Assembly: GCF_027942865.1 (NCBI RefSeq)
Contig: NC_134510.1
Coordinates: 20,887,209 to 20,951,208, forward strand
Length of the DNA: 64,000 nt
Source of the DNA: Odontesthes bonariensis
Taxonomy: Eukaryota; Chordata; Actinopteri; Atheriniformes; Atherinopsidae
Reading direction: 5' to 3'
How positions within the stretch are numbered: the stretch's first letter is position 1; the number at the start of each line of letters is the position of its first letter. The notes beneath the pieces are model-generated. The model did not search any database, was not told where the DNA came from, and saw only the letters and a list, made by a program, of their open reading frames with translations. Below are positions 61,437 through 64,000 of this stretch, one piece after another. The position numbers were made by a program, and so were the translations under genes.

Positions 61437-62780
61437 AATCAAAAATCAAATCAAATTTATTTGTAAAGCACATTTCATGTACAAAACAATTCAAAGTGCT
61501 TTACATAAAATAAAAGCTTTGCAGCAGGGAGTGGAAGAAGCATTAAAAATACATAAAAGAATATAAAGAGAAACAAATAAAATAATTTAAATGAATTTAA
61601 AAACAAGCAACAGTCCAGATAAGTTCAAAGATACCGTGTAGATTTTATGCATAGACACATGAGAAAAGAAATGTCTTTAACCTGGATTTAAAAATGTCTC
61701 CATTTGGTGAAAGTTTAATCTCCACTGGCAGTTTGTTCCACTTGTTTGCAGCATTACAGTAATGGAGTCTACTGGAGATGAATGCATGGATGAGTTTCTC
61801 CTGGTCTTTTTGGGAGAGGAAACCTTTAATTCTGTTGATATTTCTGAGGTGGTAAAAAGCTGCCTTGGTGACAGCTTTGATGTGGCTGCTGAAAGTCAGA
61901 TCTGAGTCTATCAACACTCCGAGGTTACGAACTTGGTCAGTGATTGTAAGGTCCCGAGTCTCAAGATATTTACCAACGCTGACACTCTTCTCTTTGCTAC
62001 CAAACAGAATGATCTCAGGTTTGTCTTCATTTAATTGTAGAAAATTCTCTCTCATCCAGGTGTTTACTTCCTCCAAACACTGACACAGTACGTCTGCTGG
62101 GCTGCAGTCGTCCGGTGACAGAGACACATAAAGTTGTGTATCATCTGCATAACTGTGATAATTGATGTTAAAGTTCTTCAATATCTGACCCAAAGGGAGC
62201 ATATACAAGTCAAACAGAAGAGGTCCAAGAATTGACCCCTGGGGGACTCCACAAGTCATGGCCACTCGCTCAGATTCATAGCTGCCAATTGTAACAAAAT
62301 AACTCCGGGCTTTTAAGTAGGACCTGAACCAGTTAAGGACCGCTCCAGAAAGTCCAACCCAGTTTTCCAGCCTGTGCTACAGGATTCTGTGATCTACAGT
62401 ATCAAACGCAGTGCTGAGATCCAACAGAACCAGGACTGAAACATTACCAGAAACAGTATTCAACCTGATGTCGTTTAACACTTTTACCAGAGCTGTTTCA
62501 GTGCTGTGATGACGTCTGAAGCCTGACTGAAAGTTATCAAGACGTTCACTTTCATTCAGAAAGTCGTTGGTTAAAGCTGGTTAAATACAACTTTCTCAAT
62601 AAACTTGTATATAAAAGAGAGATTAGAGACAGGTCAGTAGTTATTCATCATAGAGGCGTCTAGAGTTTTCTTCTTTAGGAGTGGCTTAATGGCAGCTGTC
62701 TTTAGTGACTTGGGAAAAATGCCCGATACCAGTGAGCTGTTAACTATTTGTAAGAGATCGCTTACTACTGAGGTGACGAC
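61437..62780 (-). mobile_element. L2-type LINE, truncated and internally deleted
   Basis: The minus-strand frame 62265-61645 carries CGVPQGSILGPLLFDLYMLP, YADDTQLYVSL and NLGVLIDSDLTFSSHIK, then jumps from SRLHYCNA straight to NKWNKLPVEIKLS, an internal deletion. Upstream (62780-62266) the reverse-transcriptase palm start ([27 protein letters not shown]) is present with frameshifts. The 3' tail lies at 61437-61520. Confidence 0.85.
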
Positions 62781-63964
62781 AACACAAGCAGAAATATGTT
62801 TTAAGCAGAGTTTCTTGTCAGAATTTTGTTTTATTGCATTCTCAATCAGTTGTAGTCAAACTCTGAGTGGAAGAGATTATGAACTCTGAAAGTCTTGTTA
62901 TGAGCATTTCTCTGAAGCAGAATTACAGCCAGGTGAAACAGCACTGTGGTTACAATGATGGAAACTTCATCAAGCAACTGTTCCGTGATGAATACATGTT
63001 TACATATACGGGACAGCAACACAATCCTCATTAAATCACATACAGACAGCACAGATGTAGTGGGAGGTGATCAGGGTGAAAAGGTGGAAAACTTGTGGGG
63101 TTGTATTTCTCCTCTTCAAAGTCTTGTTTCTCCTCGTTTTGTCACATGTGGGCTCGAAGTGATTTTAAGTCAAATACGTAGAAAGCACTAAGATTCATTA
63201 TGCATATAAAAAGAAGGCAGAACCATAACCCTACTTAGTAAAAATGTTATGTGCTAAAAGCGGAAAAGGTTTGGGGAAGTATTAATAATGCTTTTCTTTT
63301 ATGAAGAAATCATAGGATTCAGTTTCCACTTCCCACTCCAGTAATTTCACAATCATCAGCATATCAAAGCAATGTGACTTCTGTAACAGACTCAAAACTC
63401 TAAAGCGTCTGTCGTCAAGAGTACAAATCTTATATATGCAGGGTGTTCTTGGAAATGTTACCGGAGTCAGTCATTTGTAAGTGAAATGAAAACTTTTATC
63501 ACATCAACTGAAACATATTTAGTCATACTGATTATCTTCATCAAGGTTTCAAATCCCTTTAGGGTAATGACAGACTTTGAATGAAGCAACTTCCCAGTGC
63601 TTGATTAAAACAGATGACTGACCATTAGATTCTCAATCAGCACTGTTTAACTTCCATTGTTACTTCTTTCTTTAATCTTTCGATTTGATTAAGTGTTCCT
63701 TTGATGTCCCATGAGGTCAGGCCCTCTATTGGAGAGCAGGATTGGCTTTAAAATGAAAGAGTCTGACCACTTCTTATTCAGCTCTGGATCTTAAGCAGAC
63801 AAACCAGCATCAGAGGACATCACTGCTACTCGTTTTAGTAACCAGGTAAAAACAAAAAGAGTTAAATGAACACTATATGTTTATTCACTTAATCTGTGAA
63901 AAAAATGTAAAGTTTTTGGTAAATGTTCCTTTTGAATCACAGACCTGCTCTTTGCGTATTACAG
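62781..63964. other. Non-coding; possible promoter of a right-edge gene
   Basis: No gene seen. An untranslated first exon may end at about 63845 (AACCAG/GTAAAA). Further up, CAGTTTCCACTTCCC at 63319-63333 is one mismatch from an interferon-stimulated response element. Confidence 0.3.
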
Positions 63965-63979
63965 CTCATATTTCCTGTA

Positions 63980-64000
63980 ATGGGTAATTCATCATCCACC
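63980..64000 (+). CDS. Possible start of a new gene, cut by the window edge
   Basis: After an acceptor-like CGTATTACAG at 63964, an ATG at 63980 opens MGNSSST, which runs off the edge. Met-Gly with Ser/Thr at position 6 fits an N-myristoylation signal. Only seven residues are visible, so the product cannot be named. Confidence 0.35.

Overview
The window is vertebrate nuclear DNA, most likely from a teleost fish. Genes are split into short phase-1 exons with GT/AG (occasionally GC/AG) borders. The repeats are typical of fish: Rex1/jockey-like and L2-like LINEs, hAT and TTAA-target DNA elements, fold-back elements and long microsatellites. No bacterial-style operon, CRISPR array or rRNA gene is visible.

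Left half (1-33 kb, + strand): a tandem cluster of GPI-anchored Ly6/uPAR (LU) domain genes. Each LU domain is encoded by two exons and has ten cysteines ending in CC...CN. Gene 1 (157-1696) enters from the left edge, so its signal exon is missing. Gene 2 (13002-17529) is best read as a four-LU-domain gene. Its two-domain block was duplicated as a 2.2 kb unit, and a 2-bp deletion in the first copy both destroys the GPI-signal frame and creates a consensus splice donor. A third copy (24677-25022) has lost its promoter, signal exon and first LU domain by deletion. Gene 3 (29260-31935) is a complete two-LU gene whose 3' UTR carries a 934-bp inverted-repeat element. The flanks of these genes are recent segmental duplications (7.9-9.9 kb with 18.7-20.8 kb; 11.3-12.3 kb with 23.0-24.0 kb), and mobile elements fill the rest.

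Middle and right (36-57 kb, - strand): Siglec/CD22/MAG-like immunoglobulin receptors. One set (54289-56755) is a complete gene: signal peptide, V-set, C2-set, transmembrane segment, and a cytoplasmic tail of many 24-72 nt exons ending in a Tyr-Gly-Asn motif. A second set (36318-39623) has the same V-C2-TM-tail layout. A third (41657-45298) encodes V-C2-C2-V-C2-C2 with no transmembrane exon that I can find. The second and third may be two genes or one eight-Ig gene, because every junction is phase 1.

Right edge (57-64 kb): mostly mobile-element remnants (hAT, MITE, L2), then a possible first coding exon at 63980 starting with a myristoylation-type Met-Gly-Asn-Ser peptide.

Both families encode cell-surface proteins of the kind expressed on leukocytes and epithelia, but nothing in the sequence links them functionally. 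Exon borders come from reading splice consensus, phase and paralogue comparison by eye; no transcript data or database search was available.
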